NCBI RefSeq assembly: GCF_900088535.1
Contig: NZ_LT578417.1
Location: forward strand, 496,001 to 560,000
Origin: Cyanobium sp. NIES-981
Lineage (GTDB): Bacteria; Cyanobacteriota; Cyanobacteriia; PCC-6307; Cyanobiaceae
DNA: 64,000 nt
Reading direction: 5' to 3'
In this document: in pieces, positions 8,767 to 16,353 of the stretch
How the letters are laid out: the number at the start of each line of letters is the position of its first letter
Position numbering within the stretch: position 1 is the first letter of the stretch
The notes under the pieces: generated by a model
Told to the model about the DNA's origin: nothing
Databases searched by the model: none
What the model saw: only the letters and a program-made list of their open reading frames with translations
Position numbers and translations under genes: made by a program

Positions 8767-9917
8767 GCTGCCGTCACCCCATGGCCACGGGCCTCGGGCT
8801 CACCCTCCTGCTCGCCTCCTGTGCCAGCCCCCCAGCCGAGCCTGAAGCTGCCCCCCCCTTCGTGTTCCGCAGCCTCGATCTGCGCCAGCAGGATGGAGAG
8901 GGCAGGACGCTGTGGGAGCTGACCAGCCCGGAAACGCGGTACGACCTCAGCCGCCGCGTGGCCCAGGCCCGGGATCTGCGGGGCGTGCTCTACAGCCAGG
9001 GCAAACCCCTCTACCGCTTCACCGCCGCCAACGGGGTGGTGCTCAACGATGGCGAGCTGGTGCAGCTGGAGGGCCCGACCCGGGTGCAGCGGCTCGAAGG
9101 CGGTGAGCGGCCCCTGGTGATCACGGCCCTTCGCGTGCGCTGGTACCCGGCACGCAAGCTGATGGAGCTCGATCGCGCTCCGGTCGCCACCCAGGATGAC
9201 CTGCGCCTCACCAGCCGGCGGGTGCGCTTCCTGATCGGTGAGGATCGCCTGGAGCTGGTGGGGACCCCCACCCTCGTGCGCTCGGGCGTGGATCCCCTGC
9301 GTCTGGTGCTCAGCCGGGCGGATTGGTCGCCCGGCAGCGGCGCCCTGCGGGGCCGGGGGCCCGTGCAGGGGGAGCGCGCCGTGCCGGACCGGCCTCCCCA
9401 GCGCCTTACGGCCCCCTCGCTCACCGCCAACACCCGCAGCCGCACGATCGACCTGCAGGCCCCGGTGCGGGTGGTGGATCCCGGCCAGAAGGGAGAGCTC
9501 CTGGCCCGCAGCACCCGAATGGACCTGCAACGCCGGCTGATCACCAGCGACGAACCCTTCGAGGGGCGACTGGGCCAGTCCACGCTGCGCGGGACCGGGT
9601 TCGCGCTCAATTTCGCCAGCACCACGGTGGTGGTGCCCTCCGCCTGCCAGCTGAACCAGCCCGGCGAAAGCCTGCGGGCGGAGCGCTGCCAGTGGAACTG
9701 GGCCACGGGAGCTGTGGAGGCCAGCGGCGATGTGACCCTCCGCCGGCGGGAGAACGACCAGGTGACCCGGGCCGAACGGCTCACCGCCAGGGCGGAGAAG
9801 GACGGTTTCGTGCAGTTCGGCGGGCCCGGTGCGCGGGTCAGGACCCAGCTGCGGCTTCCGGAGGCTCCGGGCCGGCCGCGGGACGGTCGGGCTGCACCCG
9901 CTCCAATCGGGTTGTGA
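8763..9917 (+). CDS. lptC: LptC-like LPS-export periplasmic lipoprotein (DUF1239 family)
   Basis: The product is 384 aa from GTG 8763 (an ATG at 8781 is the alternative). A short hydrophobic N-terminus ends in a lipobox-like LLLASCAS, predicting a lipoprotein. The mature part has beta-jellyroll strands typical of LptC/OstA proteins (DGEGRTLWELTSPETRYD, then LTSRRVRFLIGEDRLEL and LTANTRSRTIDL). It is about twice the length of E. coli LptC, as in cyanobacteria. It should work with the LptB, LptA and LptF/G-type products encoded at 32-34.5 kb. It is coupled to metG, and its last 80 bp overlap the convergent CCB-type gene. Confidence 0.8.
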   Translation: MSCRHPMATGLGLTLLLASCASPPAEPEAAPPFVFRSLDLRQQDGEGRTLWELTSPETRYDLSRRVAQARDLRGVLYSQGKPLYRFTAANGVVLNDGELVQLEGPTRVQRLEGGERPLVITALRVRWYPARKLMELDRAPVATQDDLRLTSRRVRFLIGEDRLELVGTPTLVRSGVDPLRLVLSRADWSPGSGALRGRGPVQGERAVPDRPPQRLTAPSLTANTRSRTIDLQAPVRVVDPGQKGELLARSTRMDLQRRLITSDEPFEGRLGQSTLRGTGFALNFASTTVVVPSACQLNQPGESLRAERCQWNWATGAVEASGDVTLRRRENDQVTRAERLTARAEKDGFVQFGGPGARVRTQLRLPEAPGRPRDGRAAPAPIGL

Positions 9918-10518
9918 GCCGCTGGGCCCAGCCCTCGAGCCAGGTGAGATCGCTGCGACTGAAACAGCGCACGGACCAGCCGCCCACCAGCAGCAACCCC
10001 TGCTCGCCCAGGGGCTGCACCACCACGGCGGGCAGCCCGGGCAGCAGGGTCTCGAATTCGGCGCGTCCTGGATAGAGGCGCAGGTTCACCAGCGACACCG
10101 GTTGCTGCCGCGCCAGAGCACGGGCGCAGATGGCGCCAGGGTGGAAGGGCGTGGCCGTCAGCAGGCCCCGGCGCAGCAGCGTTTCTCCCCGCCACTGCAC
10201 GAGCACGACGGCCGCCGGGGTGGCCGTCAGCAGCATCTGGCTGCCCCAGCCCAGCTCTTCCGCCACCTCAGCGGGCAGAGCCTCAGCGAGCACCAGGCCC
10301 TCGTCGCCGGGCAGCGCGGCCCTGGCCGCTGCTTCCGGCGTCGCCCGTGTCCACAGCACCCCCACCAGCATCAACCCCACCGCCAGCAGGCTGGCCAGCA
10401 CCCCGGCCCGCTCCAGGGGCGGTGTCAGCCCCTCGGCGCTGAGCTGGTTCAGCACCACCAGGGCCAGCCCGAGGACGCCGCTCCCCAGGGCGGTGCGGGC
10501 GGGTGCAGGGAGGCTCAT
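9838..10518 (-). CDS. cofactor assembly of complex C subunit B (CCB2/CCB4-like)
   Basis: The product is 226 aa from the ATG at 10518 (MSLPAPARTALGSGVLGLAL). Two hydrophobic helices lie near the N-terminus (about residues 10-30 and 38-56), followed by a soluble domain with a GAF-like pattern (MLLTATPAAVVLVQWRGETLL, VVVQPLGEQGLLLVGGW). This arrangement matches the CCB2/CCB4 family, which in chloroplasts attaches haem c-i to cytochrome b6; the cyanobacterial role is inferred from that. An upstream in-frame extension to 10908 exists but is antisense to the next gene and is not used here. It converges on lptC with an 80-bp overlap. Confidence 0.75.
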   Translation of the reverse strand: MSLPAPARTALGSGVLGLALVVLNQLSAEGLTPPLERAGVLASLLAVGLMLVGVLWTRATPEAAARAALPGDEGLVLAEALPAEVAEELGWGSQMLLTATPAAVVLVQWRGETLLRRGLLTATPFHPGAICARALARQQPVSLVNLRLYPGRAEFETLLPGLPAVVVQPLGEQGLLLVGGWSVRCFSRSDLTWLEGWAQRLTTRLERVQPDRPAAGPEPPEAAAGS

Positions 10519-10630
10519 GGCTGCTGGGGCGACAGGCCAGGCTGAAGCAGGCAAACTAGGGACACGCGCGCCGCCCGACTTGTTCCTGCCCCAGGCCCTG
10601 TTCCGCCCAGCCCCCCGCAGTCCCCTGGCC

Positions 10631-10705
10631 GTGCGGCAACAATCCGTGCGCCAGCGAGTCGTGCAGCCGCGAATCGTGCAGCAGCGCATCGTGCGGCGCT
10701 GCTGG
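10631..10705 (+). repeat. 15-bp in-frame tandem repeat at the start of the Psb32-like gene
   Basis: Five successive 15-nt units begin with GTGC at 10631, 10646, 10661, 10676 and 10691. The first four follow the loose consensus GTGCRSCAGCGMRTC and the fifth is diverged. They encode a VRQRI-like pentapeptide repeat. Because 15 is a multiple of three, every unit offers a GTG start in the same frame. Confidence 0.8.
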
Positions 10706-11350
10706 GCGGCGCTGGCCAGCCTGCTGCTGTGGCTGGGAGCGGCCGCCCCCGCCCTGGCCGTCTCCGCCAGCTCCTTCCCGGACAGCCCGCCCCAGGAGCG
10801 GGTCCTCGATACGGCGGCCGTGCTCAGCCGTGCCGCCAACGCCGAAGTGAGCCGCCAGCTGGAAGCGCTGGAGGCGGAGCGGGTGAACGCCCACCTGATC
10901 ACCCTCACCCGCCTCGACTACGGCCTGAGCCTGCCGCAGCTGGGCGAGCAGGTGCTGGAGCGCTGGCAGGCAGGCGGCGGCGGTGAAGGCCAGCTGCTCT
11001 TCCTGATCGACAGCCAGACCAACACCGCCGCGGTGGTGGCATCCCCGGAACTGGAAGGCCAGCTCAGCCCGGGGCTCCTGCGCAGCACCGCCCGCGCCAC
11101 CATGGCCCAGCCCATCCGTGACGGCGCCCGCTTCCGCCAGGCCAGTCTCGATGGCATCAGTCGGCTGCAGACCGTGCTCCAGGGCGGGGAGGATCCCGGT
11201 GAGCCCGTGGTGGCGGAGGTGGAAGCGCTCCCCACCAACGTTCCGACCCGGGAGGAGACCGCCGAAAGCAACGCCTTCACCTGGGTGGTGGTGCTGCTCG
11301 TGGTCGGTACCGTGGTGCCGATGGCCACCTGGTGGGTCTTCTCCCGCTGA
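10631..11350 (+). CDS. TPM-domain protein, Psb32-like photosystem II repair factor
   Basis: The product is 239 aa from the first GTG (10631); GTGs at 10646, 10661, 10676 and 10691 are equally in frame. The signal peptide core is ALASLLLWLGAAAPALA, followed by a TPM domain (about residues 60-190, ERVLDTAAVLSRAANAEVSR, then QLLFLIDSQTNTAAVVASPE) and a single C-terminal helix (WVVVLLVVGTVVPMATWWVF). This signal-TPM-helix layout is that of Psb32/TLP18.3, a thylakoid lumen protein that protects and helps repair photosystem II. It lies 6 bp upstream of pxcA. The real start may be the last GTG, which gives the shortest n-region before the hydrophobic core. Confidence 0.8.
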   Translation: MRQQSVRQRVVQPRIVQQRIVRRCWAALASLLLWLGAAAPALAVSASSFPDSPPQERVLDTAAVLSRAANAEVSRQLEALEAERVNAHLITLTRLDYGLSLPQLGEQVLERWQAGGGGEGQLLFLIDSQTNTAAVVASPELEGQLSPGLLRSTARATMAQPIRDGARFRQASLDGISRLQTVLQGGEDPGEPVVAEVEALPTNVPTREETAESNAFTWVVVLLVVGTVVPMATWWVFSR

Positions 11351-11356
11351 TTCCCC

Positions 11357-12502
11357 ATGGGCCTCACCGATTGGCTTGGCGCCTTCGGTCGTGCCGAAGC
11401 GAGTGACCTCAGCCATCATCTCGAGCGCGGCTATGAGGCGGCGCTGCTGATCCAGAGCATCGAGCTCGAGCATTACAACGACCGCCCGGTGCGGCCCGAG
11501 CTGGAACTGGCCCTGCCCCGGGGTGTGCAGGACCAGGTGCTGCGCCGCTTCCGCGCCGCCCTCGAGGTGTGCAGGCAGAGCCTGGCGGTGCTGGAGCCCA
11601 GCCGCGGCGAGCTGCTGGGCCAGGAACTGCGGCAGCTGCAGCTGATCGAGACCGTGGTGGGCCGCTACGACCCGCGCCGCCAGCCCCTGCCGGCCATCAG
11701 CCGCTCGCCCGAGGTGCTGCCCCGCAGCCTGCTGGGGGTGGTGGATCAGGTGCGCCGCCAGCTCGACCCCAAGGCCGAAGCCAACATGGTGGCCGGTTTC
11801 CGACGGCGCCGCGATTCAACGCTGGTGTCGCTGCGGATCCTGCTGCTAATGGTGCTGGTGCCGGTGCTGCTGCAGCAGGTGAGCCGCACCTACGTGGTGT
11901 CTCCCCTGGTGGATCGCTATGCGCCCGATCACGGCTTCCTGAGCTACCCCCGCCCCCAGCTGGAGGAGCGGGCCGTGGAGCGGCTGCGGGTGTACCGCGC
12001 CGAGATCGAGTTCGATGCCCTGCTCACCGGCAGCCGCCTGCCCACCACCGACGAGCTGCACCAGAAGCTGGCCGAGAGGGCCCAGGAACTCAAGGAGGAG
12101 GCCGATCAGGCCAGCACCCACGCGATCAAGAACGTGCTGGCCGATCTCGCCGGCCTGGGGGGGTTCGTGCTGGTCTGCCTCTTCTGGCGGCGCGATCTCC
12201 AGGTGCTGCGCGGCTTTGTGGATGAACTGGTGTACGGCCTGAGTGACAGTGCCAAGGCCTTCGCGATCATCCTCTTCACCGACATCTTCGTGGGGTTCCA
12301 CAGCCCGGAAGGCTGGACCGTGCTGCTGGATGGGGTGGCCCACCACCTGGGACTGCCGGCCCAGGAGAACTTCATCATGCTGTTCATCGCCACCTTTCCG
12401 GTGGTGCTGGCCACCGTGTTCAAGTACTGGATCTTCCGCTACCTCAACCGGGTGTCGCCCTCCTCGGTGGCAACCCTGCGCAACATGAACGGTGGTGGTT
12501 GA
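11357..12502 (+). CDS. pxcA: proton extrusion protein PxcA (CemA/CotA family)
   Basis: The product is 381 aa. PxcA promotes light-induced proton release across the membrane and supports inorganic carbon uptake. The N-terminal half is soluble and helical. The C-terminal half carries the CemA domain with helices near residues 155-175 (TLVSLRILLLMVLVPVLLQQV), about 260-280 (NVLADLAGLGGFVLVCLFW), about 300-320 (AFAIILFTDIFVGFHSPEGW) and the end (FIMLFIATFPVVLATVFKYW). The terminal FRYLNRVSPSSVATLRNMN is highly characteristic of the family. It follows the Psb32-like gene by 6 bp and its stop overlaps the possible TTG start of cobU. Confidence 0.93.
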   Translation: MGLTDWLGAFGRAEASDLSHHLERGYEAALLIQSIELEHYNDRPVRPELELALPRGVQDQVLRRFRAALEVCRQSLAVLEPSRGELLGQELRQLQLIETVVGRYDPRRQPLPAISRSPEVLPRSLLGVVDQVRRQLDPKAEANMVAGFRRRRDSTLVSLRILLLMVLVPVLLQQVSRTYVVSPLVDRYAPDHGFLSYPRPQLEERAVERLRVYRAEIEFDALLTGSRLPTTDELHQKLAERAQELKEEADQASTHAIKNVLADLAGLGGFVLVCLFWRRDLQVLRGFVDELVYGLSDSAKAFAIILFTDIFVGFHSPEGWTVLLDGVAHHLGLPAQENFIMLFIATFPVVLATVFKYWIFRYLNRVSPSSVATLRNMNGGG

Positions 12503-13053
12503 GCGTGCAGCCTGAGCCCCGCTGCCAGCTGGTCACCGGTGCGGCCCGCAGTGGAAAGAGCCGCTGGGCCGAACATCTCGCCGCCGCCCATTCCGGCCCC
12601 GTGCTGTATCTCGCCACGGCCGATCCCCGGCCCGAGGATCCGCTCTGGCAGGCACGCCTGCAGGCCCATCGGCAGCGCCGGCCGGCCGGCTGGCGTCTGC
12701 GGGAGGTGCAGGCCGATCTGGCCGATGCCCTGAGGCAGCTGCAACCCGCGGAGCTGGCCCTGGTCGATGCCCTGGGCACCTGGGTGGCGTGGGGGCTGGA
12801 CCAGTCCGAGTGCCAGTGGCGCCGCCACTGTGATGAGCTCAGCGGCGCCCTGGCGGCCTGCCCCGGCCAGGTGATCCTGGTGAGTGAACAGACCGGCTGG
12901 GGTGTGGTGCCTCCCACGGCCATCGGCGGTCTGTTCCGCGATCGCCTCGGTGAACTGGAGCAGCAGCTGGTTCGGCAGTGCCAGCGTTGCTGGCTGGTCG
13001 TGGCTGGCCGCGCCCTGGACCTGGCCGCCATCAGTCAGGCCGTGCCCCGCTGA
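12499..13053 (+). CDS. cobU: adenosylcobinamide kinase / guanylyltransferase
   Basis: The product is about 184 aa. The enzyme phosphorylates adenosylcobinamide and adds GMP in the late, nucleotide-loop part of cobalamin synthesis. The P-loop is GAARSGKS near residue 14. The conserved HRQRRPAGW (with the GMP-accepting histidine region), the LVDALGTWV strand and VSEQTGWGVVPPTAIGGLFRD follow the CobU pattern. The start is either TTG 12499, overlapping the pxcA stop, or GTG 12505. It is likely co-transcribed with pxcA and trmL. Confidence 0.93.
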   Translation: MSVQPEPRCQLVTGAARSGKSRWAEHLAAAHSGPVLYLATADPRPEDPLWQARLQAHRQRRPAGWRLREVQADLADALRQLQPAELALVDALGTWVAWGLDQSECQWRRHCDELSGALAACPGQVILVSEQTGWGVVPPTAIGGLFRDRLGELEQQLVRQCQRCWLVVAGRALDLAAISQAVPR

Positions 13054-13069
13054 CGATCTCCCGCCGACC

Positions 13070-13558
13070 ATGCCCCGGGTTGTGCTCTACCAGCCCCAGA
13101 TTCCGCCCAACACGGGCAATGTGGCCCGCACCTGTGCCGCCACGGCCCAGGAGCTGCACCTGGTGGGCCCGCTCGGCTTCGAGATCAGCGATCGCACGCT
13201 CCGCAGGGCCGGCCTGGACTACTGGCCCTACGTGGCCCTCACCGTGCATCCGGATTGGCAGGCCTTCGACCGCCAGCGCCGCCTGCAGGGCGGCCGGCTG
13301 CTGGCCCTCAGCGCCCACGGCAGCACCCCGTACACCGCCTTCCCCTTCCAGCCCGACGACTGGCTGCTGTTCGGCCGCGAAACCGATGGTCTGCCCCAGG
13401 CCAGGCTCGAGCAGGCCGACGCCCTGCTCACCATCCCGATGCGGCGATCGCGTCACCACCCCGAAGGAGGCGTGCGCAGCCTCAATCTCTCCGTGGCGGT
13501 GGGCGTGGTGCTCTTCGAGGCCCTGCGCCAGGAGAACGGCCCGCCCGATCGGTGCTGA
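13070..13558 (+). CDS. trmL: tRNA (cytidine(34)-2'-O)-methyltransferase TrmL (SPOUT class)
   Basis: The product is 162 aa, the normal TrmL length. It methylates the 2'-hydroxyl of the wobble base in certain leucine tRNAs. The SPOUT signature runs through PQIPPNTGNVARTCAA at the N-terminus, LLFGRETDGLP in the middle and SLNLSVAVGVVLFEALRQ at the C-terminus, which together form the trefoil-knot AdoMet site. It starts 16 bp after cobU and appears to be the last gene of the pxcA-cobU-trmL run. Confidence 0.95.
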   Translation: MPRVVLYQPQIPPNTGNVARTCAATAQELHLVGPLGFEISDRTLRRAGLDYWPYVALTVHPDWQAFDRQRRLQGGRLLALSAHGSTPYTAFPFQPDDWLLFGRETDGLPQARLEQADALLTIPMRRSRHHPEGGVRSLNLSVAVGVVLFEALRQENGPPDRC

Positions 13559-13673
13559 TGCTCGCTGCGGCCTGCTCCAGGGGCCAGGGCGCGAGGTGCT
13601 GGATCACCTGGCTGATTCCCTCCACAGCCTGGAGTTTGTCCTCTGCTCCCACCGTGTCTGTAGGCGGCCGCAC

Positions 13674-13702
13674 TTGTACCACCCAGGTCTGTCCGCTACT
13701 GT
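13674..13702 (+). promoter_or_regulatory. predicted sigma-70-type promoter of the LysM/M23 peptidase gene
   Basis: A -35 element TTGTAC (13674-13679) and a -10 element TACTGT (13697-13702) are separated by 17 bp. They lie 58 bp upstream of the ATG at 13761. The match is by eye and no transcript data support it. Confidence 0.5.
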
Positions 13703-13760
13703 CTGCGCGGTTCAGAGATCTCGGCTTCTCTACTGAGCCTTGTCGTTTGGGGAACCTTTG

Positions 13761-14792
13761 ATGAAGCCTTTGACATCAATCAAAACCTCCCTGTTGCTCA
13801 CCGCCGCCCTGGCCGCCGGGCTGCCTGCCGTCACCCAGGCCTTCGGGGCAGCGGAAAGCGAAGATCCAAGTGTGGATCAGCTGCTGGCCTCGCTTCCCTC
13901 AGCCAGCACCGACAAGCTCTGGGTGAAGGTGCGTCGCCCCGTCACCCTGGATGAGCTCTCCCGCGACCTCAGGGTCCAGCCCGATCGCCTCGCCACCCTC
14001 AACGATGTCGACTCCGGTCACCGGTTCGACCGGGGCGACTGGCTGGTGGTTCCGTCCCAGCAGACCAGGGCCGTGAAGCTGCTGGCGGCGATCGACACCA
14101 CAGAGCTGCGCCGTACCCCTCCCCTGCAGACCCCTCCGCCGGTGCAGTCCACCGGGGTGGTGCGCCTGGGCGACACCGTGATGAAGATCGCCCAGCGCTA
14201 CGGCCTCACCATGGCGGAGCTCCTCCGCCTCAACCCCGGCCTGCAGACGGCGCGTCTGGTCGCCGGCAACGAGGTGCAGCTGGTGCAGGCTGCACCGGTG
14301 CGTCAGCGTGCCGTTCTTGGTCTCAAGCCCTCCACCAGTGGCGGTCTGAGCTGGCCCCAGATCCCGGGGGTGGAGACCGAGCCGGGCCAGCCTGGAGGCA
14401 GCCCCACGGCCGACGGCTGGATCTGGCCCACCAAGGGTGTGTTCACCTCGGGCTACGGCTGGCGCTGGGGGCGCATGCACAAGGGGATTGACGTGGCCAA
14501 CAACGTGGGCACCCCGATCGTGGCCGCCCGTGCCGGCCGTGTCGTGTTCTCGGGCTGGCACGACGGAGGCTACGGCTATCTGGTGACCATCGCCCACCCC
14601 GATGGCAGCCGTTCCCTCTATGCCCACAACAGCCGTCTGATGGTGTCCGCAGGCCAGGAGGTGGCCCAGGGAACCCTGATTTCCCTGATGGGAAGCACGG
14701 GCCGCAGCACCGGTCCCCACCTGCATTTCGAGATCCATCCCCCGTCCAGGGGTGCGGCCAATCCGCTCCAGTTTCTGCCCCCCCGCGCCTGA
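13761..14792 (+). CDS. LysM-domain M23 family metallopeptidase, envelope protein
   Basis: The product is 343 aa from ATG 13761, which has a GGGGAA ribosome site; the upstream in-frame ATG is less likely. It has a signal peptide (SLLLTAALAAGLPAVTQA), two LysM-like segments (about 57-100, and about 135-180 starting TGVVRLGDTVMKIAQRYGLT) and a C-terminal LytM/M23 domain (about 225-343). Zinc-site elements HKGIDVAN and GPHLHFEI are intact, so it is probably an active peptidoglycan endopeptidase or a NlpD/EnvC-like amidase activator. A promoter-like pair lies 58 bp upstream. Confidence 0.92.
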   Translation: MKPLTSIKTSLLLTAALAAGLPAVTQAFGAAESEDPSVDQLLASLPSASTDKLWVKVRRPVTLDELSRDLRVQPDRLATLNDVDSGHRFDRGDWLVVPSQQTRAVKLLAAIDTTELRRTPPLQTPPPVQSTGVVRLGDTVMKIAQRYGLTMAELLRLNPGLQTARLVAGNEVQLVQAAPVRQRAVLGLKPSTSGGLSWPQIPGVETEPGQPGGSPTADGWIWPTKGVFTSGYGWRWGRMHKGIDVANNVGTPIVAARAGRVVFSGWHDGGYGYLVTIAHPDGSRSLYAHNSRLMVSAGQEVAQGTLISLMGSTGRSTGPHLHFEIHPPSRGAANPLQFLPPRA

Positions 14793-14810
14793 TACACTCG
14801 ACCCCATCAC

Positions 14811-14884
14811 GGCTCGGTAGCTCAGCTGGTTAGAGCGTGGGATTCATAACCCCAAGGTCGGGAGTTCAAGTCTCCCCCGAGCCA
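14811..14884 (+). tRNA. tRNA-Met (CAT anticodon), probably elongator
   Basis: The 7-bp acceptor stem GGCTCGG/CCGAGCC, D-arm GCTC...GAGC, an anticodon loop TTCATAA and the T-arm GGGAG-TTCAAGT-CTCCC give a full cloverleaf with discriminator A. CCA is not encoded. A CAT anticodon can be elongator Met, initiator Met or lysidine-modified Ile. The first acceptor pair is G-C and the body resembles cyanobacterial elongator tRNA-Met. The anticodon stem has one A-C mismatch next to the loop. It starts 18 bp after the M23 peptidase stop. Confidence 0.9.
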
Positions 14885-14892
14885 TTGTGATG

Positions 14893-14921
14893 GGTACCGC
14901 CATCGTGCGGTGCCACTTTTT
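14893..14921 (+). terminator. Rho-independent terminator after tRNA-Met
   Basis: An 8-bp stem GGTACCGC / GCGGTGCC with one G-U pair and a 6-nt loop is followed two bases later by five T residues. It begins 9 bp after the tRNA. Confidence 0.75.
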
Positions 14922-15185
14922 GTGTGCCGGTGTTGTTGCCCAGGCAGGCGCTCACCCTGGCAATGGTGCCTCCAACATCAACGCGTTGGGATCCATCATC
15001 AACCCGTTGGGATCAGCCTGGACGCGGCTCCTGCCTGGAGCTGCGGTTCCTGCCACTCCGTTCCCCGCAGGGGCGACCGTGCCCTGTCTGCCGAGACCGC
15101 AGGTCCCGTGCCGTGAGCAGTCCCCGCAATCGAGCAGTGTCGTGCCGGAAGTGCCGCTGCTGGGTGGAGGGTCCTGCGGCTGTCT
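14922..15185. other. non-coding stretch with an imperfect 21-bp duplication
   Basis: No convincing gene is visible here. Open frames crossing it continue antisense through the following conserved gene and look like high-GC shadows. The 18-mer at 14976-14993 (CATCAACGCGTTGGGATC) recurs at 14997-15014 with one mismatch. No other structure was recognised. Confidence 0.5.
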
Positions 15186-15530
15186 TCAACGGAGTTCGAT
15201 GGCGTTGAGGCGTTCGCGAAACGTGGCGGAAGTGGATTCCTCTCCCCCCTCATCCGCCAGGGACCTGGTGGATTCAGCCAGCGTCGCTTCACTCATCACC
15301 ACGGGGAAGGCCGCAGCCGCCTGGGCGGCGGCAATGGTGCGGCGGCTGCGGCCGGAACCACGCGATTCCATGGCCCGGATCAGGCCCTTGCTGCGGTTCA
15401 CTTCGCCGATGGTCTCACCCTCCTTGGGGCGCACGAGTGGGTTGGCCTTCAGCTCACTCCGCAGCTGGCTGAGCAGCCGGAAATGCCCGGTGGTGTTGTA
15501 GCGGCGCAGAACGCTCGGGTCCCAGCCCAT
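15186..15530 (-). CDS. conserved cyanobacterial hypothetical protein
   Basis: The product is 114 aa (MGWDPSVLRRYNTTGHFRLL...). The N-terminal half (RYNTTGHFRLLSQLRSELKA) looks strongly constrained, and I recall similar short proteins in other picocyanobacteria, but no function is known to me. It is soluble, basic in the middle (ESRGSGRSRRTIAAAQ) and mostly helical, with no signal peptide. It is divergent from the peroxiredoxin gene across 144 bp. Coding quality is good but the functional call is empty. Confidence 0.75.
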   Translation of the reverse strand: MGWDPSVLRRYNTTGHFRLLSQLRSELKANPLVRPKEGETIGEVNRSKGLIRAMESRGSGRSRRTIAAAQAAAAFPVVMSEATLAESTRSLADEGGEESTSATFRERLNAIELR

Positions 15531-15674
15531 GGAGATGACAGTCGCAGTGGGGCCAGCCTATGGCGTGGCCAGCGGCGGGCTGTGATAAATTGTAGGATGT
15601 AACTGGAAGTCGATACGAGTACGCTCAGGCGTCTGCGTCGCGGCCTCCCTGTTCGTTTCACCCTGCGCTCATCT

Positions 15675-16265
15675 ATGACCCGGCTTGTCGGCCTGCCCGC
15701 TCCAGACTTCACGGCCACCGCCGTGGTGGACCAGGAGTTCCAGACGGTGTCCCTGTCCCAGTACCGCGGCAAGTACGTGGTGCTTTTCTTCTATCCGCTG
15801 GACTTCACCTTTGTGTGCCCCACGGAGATCACGGCCTTCTCCGATCGCTACGGCGAGTTCACCAGCAAGAACACCGAGGTGCTCGGGGTGTCTGTGGACA
15901 GTGAGTTCAGCCACCTGGCCTGGATCCAGACCGACCGCAAAAATGGTGGACTCGGCTCCTGCGCCTACCCCCTGGTGGCCGATCTCAAAAAAGAGATCGC
16001 CAGCGCCTACAACGTGCTGGACGAGGACGCCGGCGTGGCGTTGCGGGGTCTTTTCATCATCGATCCCGATGGCGTGATCATGCACAGCACCATCAACAAT
16101 CTGCCCGTGGGTCGCAGTGTTGACGAAACCCTGCGGGTGCTGCAGGCCTTCCAGTACGTGCAATCCCACCCCGATGAGGTGTGCCCCGCCAACTGGCAGC
16201 CCGGCGACAAGACCATGAATCCCGACCCCGTCAAGTCGAAGGATTTCTTCGCCGCCGTCAACTGA
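15675..16265 (+). CDS. 2-Cys peroxiredoxin (AhpC/TSA family)
   Basis: The product is 196 aa. It reduces hydrogen peroxide and alkyl hydroperoxides with electrons from thioredoxin. The peroxidatic cysteine is C48 in [10 protein letters not shown] and the resolving cysteine is C170 in [15 protein letters not shown] motif is present at residues 91-94, but the C-terminus ends FFAAVN rather than with the YF helix of overoxidation-sensitive enzymes, so sensitivity is unclear. It is followed by a strong terminator at 16306-16328, so it is probably transcribed alone. Confidence 0.96.
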   Translation: MTRLVGLPAPDFTATAVVDQEFQTVSLSQYRGKYVVLFFYPLDFTFVCPTEITAFSDRYGEFTSKNTEVLGVSVDSEFSHLAWIQTDRKNGGLGSCAYPLVADLKKEIASAYNVLDEDAGVALRGLFIIDPDGVIMHSTINNLPVGRSVDETLRVLQAFQYVQSHPDEVCPANWQPGDKTMNPDPVKSKDFFAAVN

Positions 16266-16305
16266 GTCAGCATCTCCGGCCGCGGCTCACCGCCCGGAGC
16301 ACCCA

Positions 16306-16328
16306 GGGCCCCTGCCGGGGCCCTTTTT
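16306..16328 (+). terminator. Rho-independent terminator after the peroxiredoxin gene
   Basis: A perfect 7-bp stem GGGCCCC / GGGGCCC with loop TGCC is followed directly by TTTTT. It separates the peroxiredoxin gene from the convergent purQ stop at 16354. Confidence 0.9.
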
Positions 16329-16353
16329 CATGCCGCTTGCCACGCCCAGCGAC

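Noticed and set aside
14887-15501. Plus-strand 204-codon frame after tRNA-Met
   Set aside because: It runs through the tRNA terminator and then antisense to the conserved 114-residue gene; the protein sequence shows no pattern.
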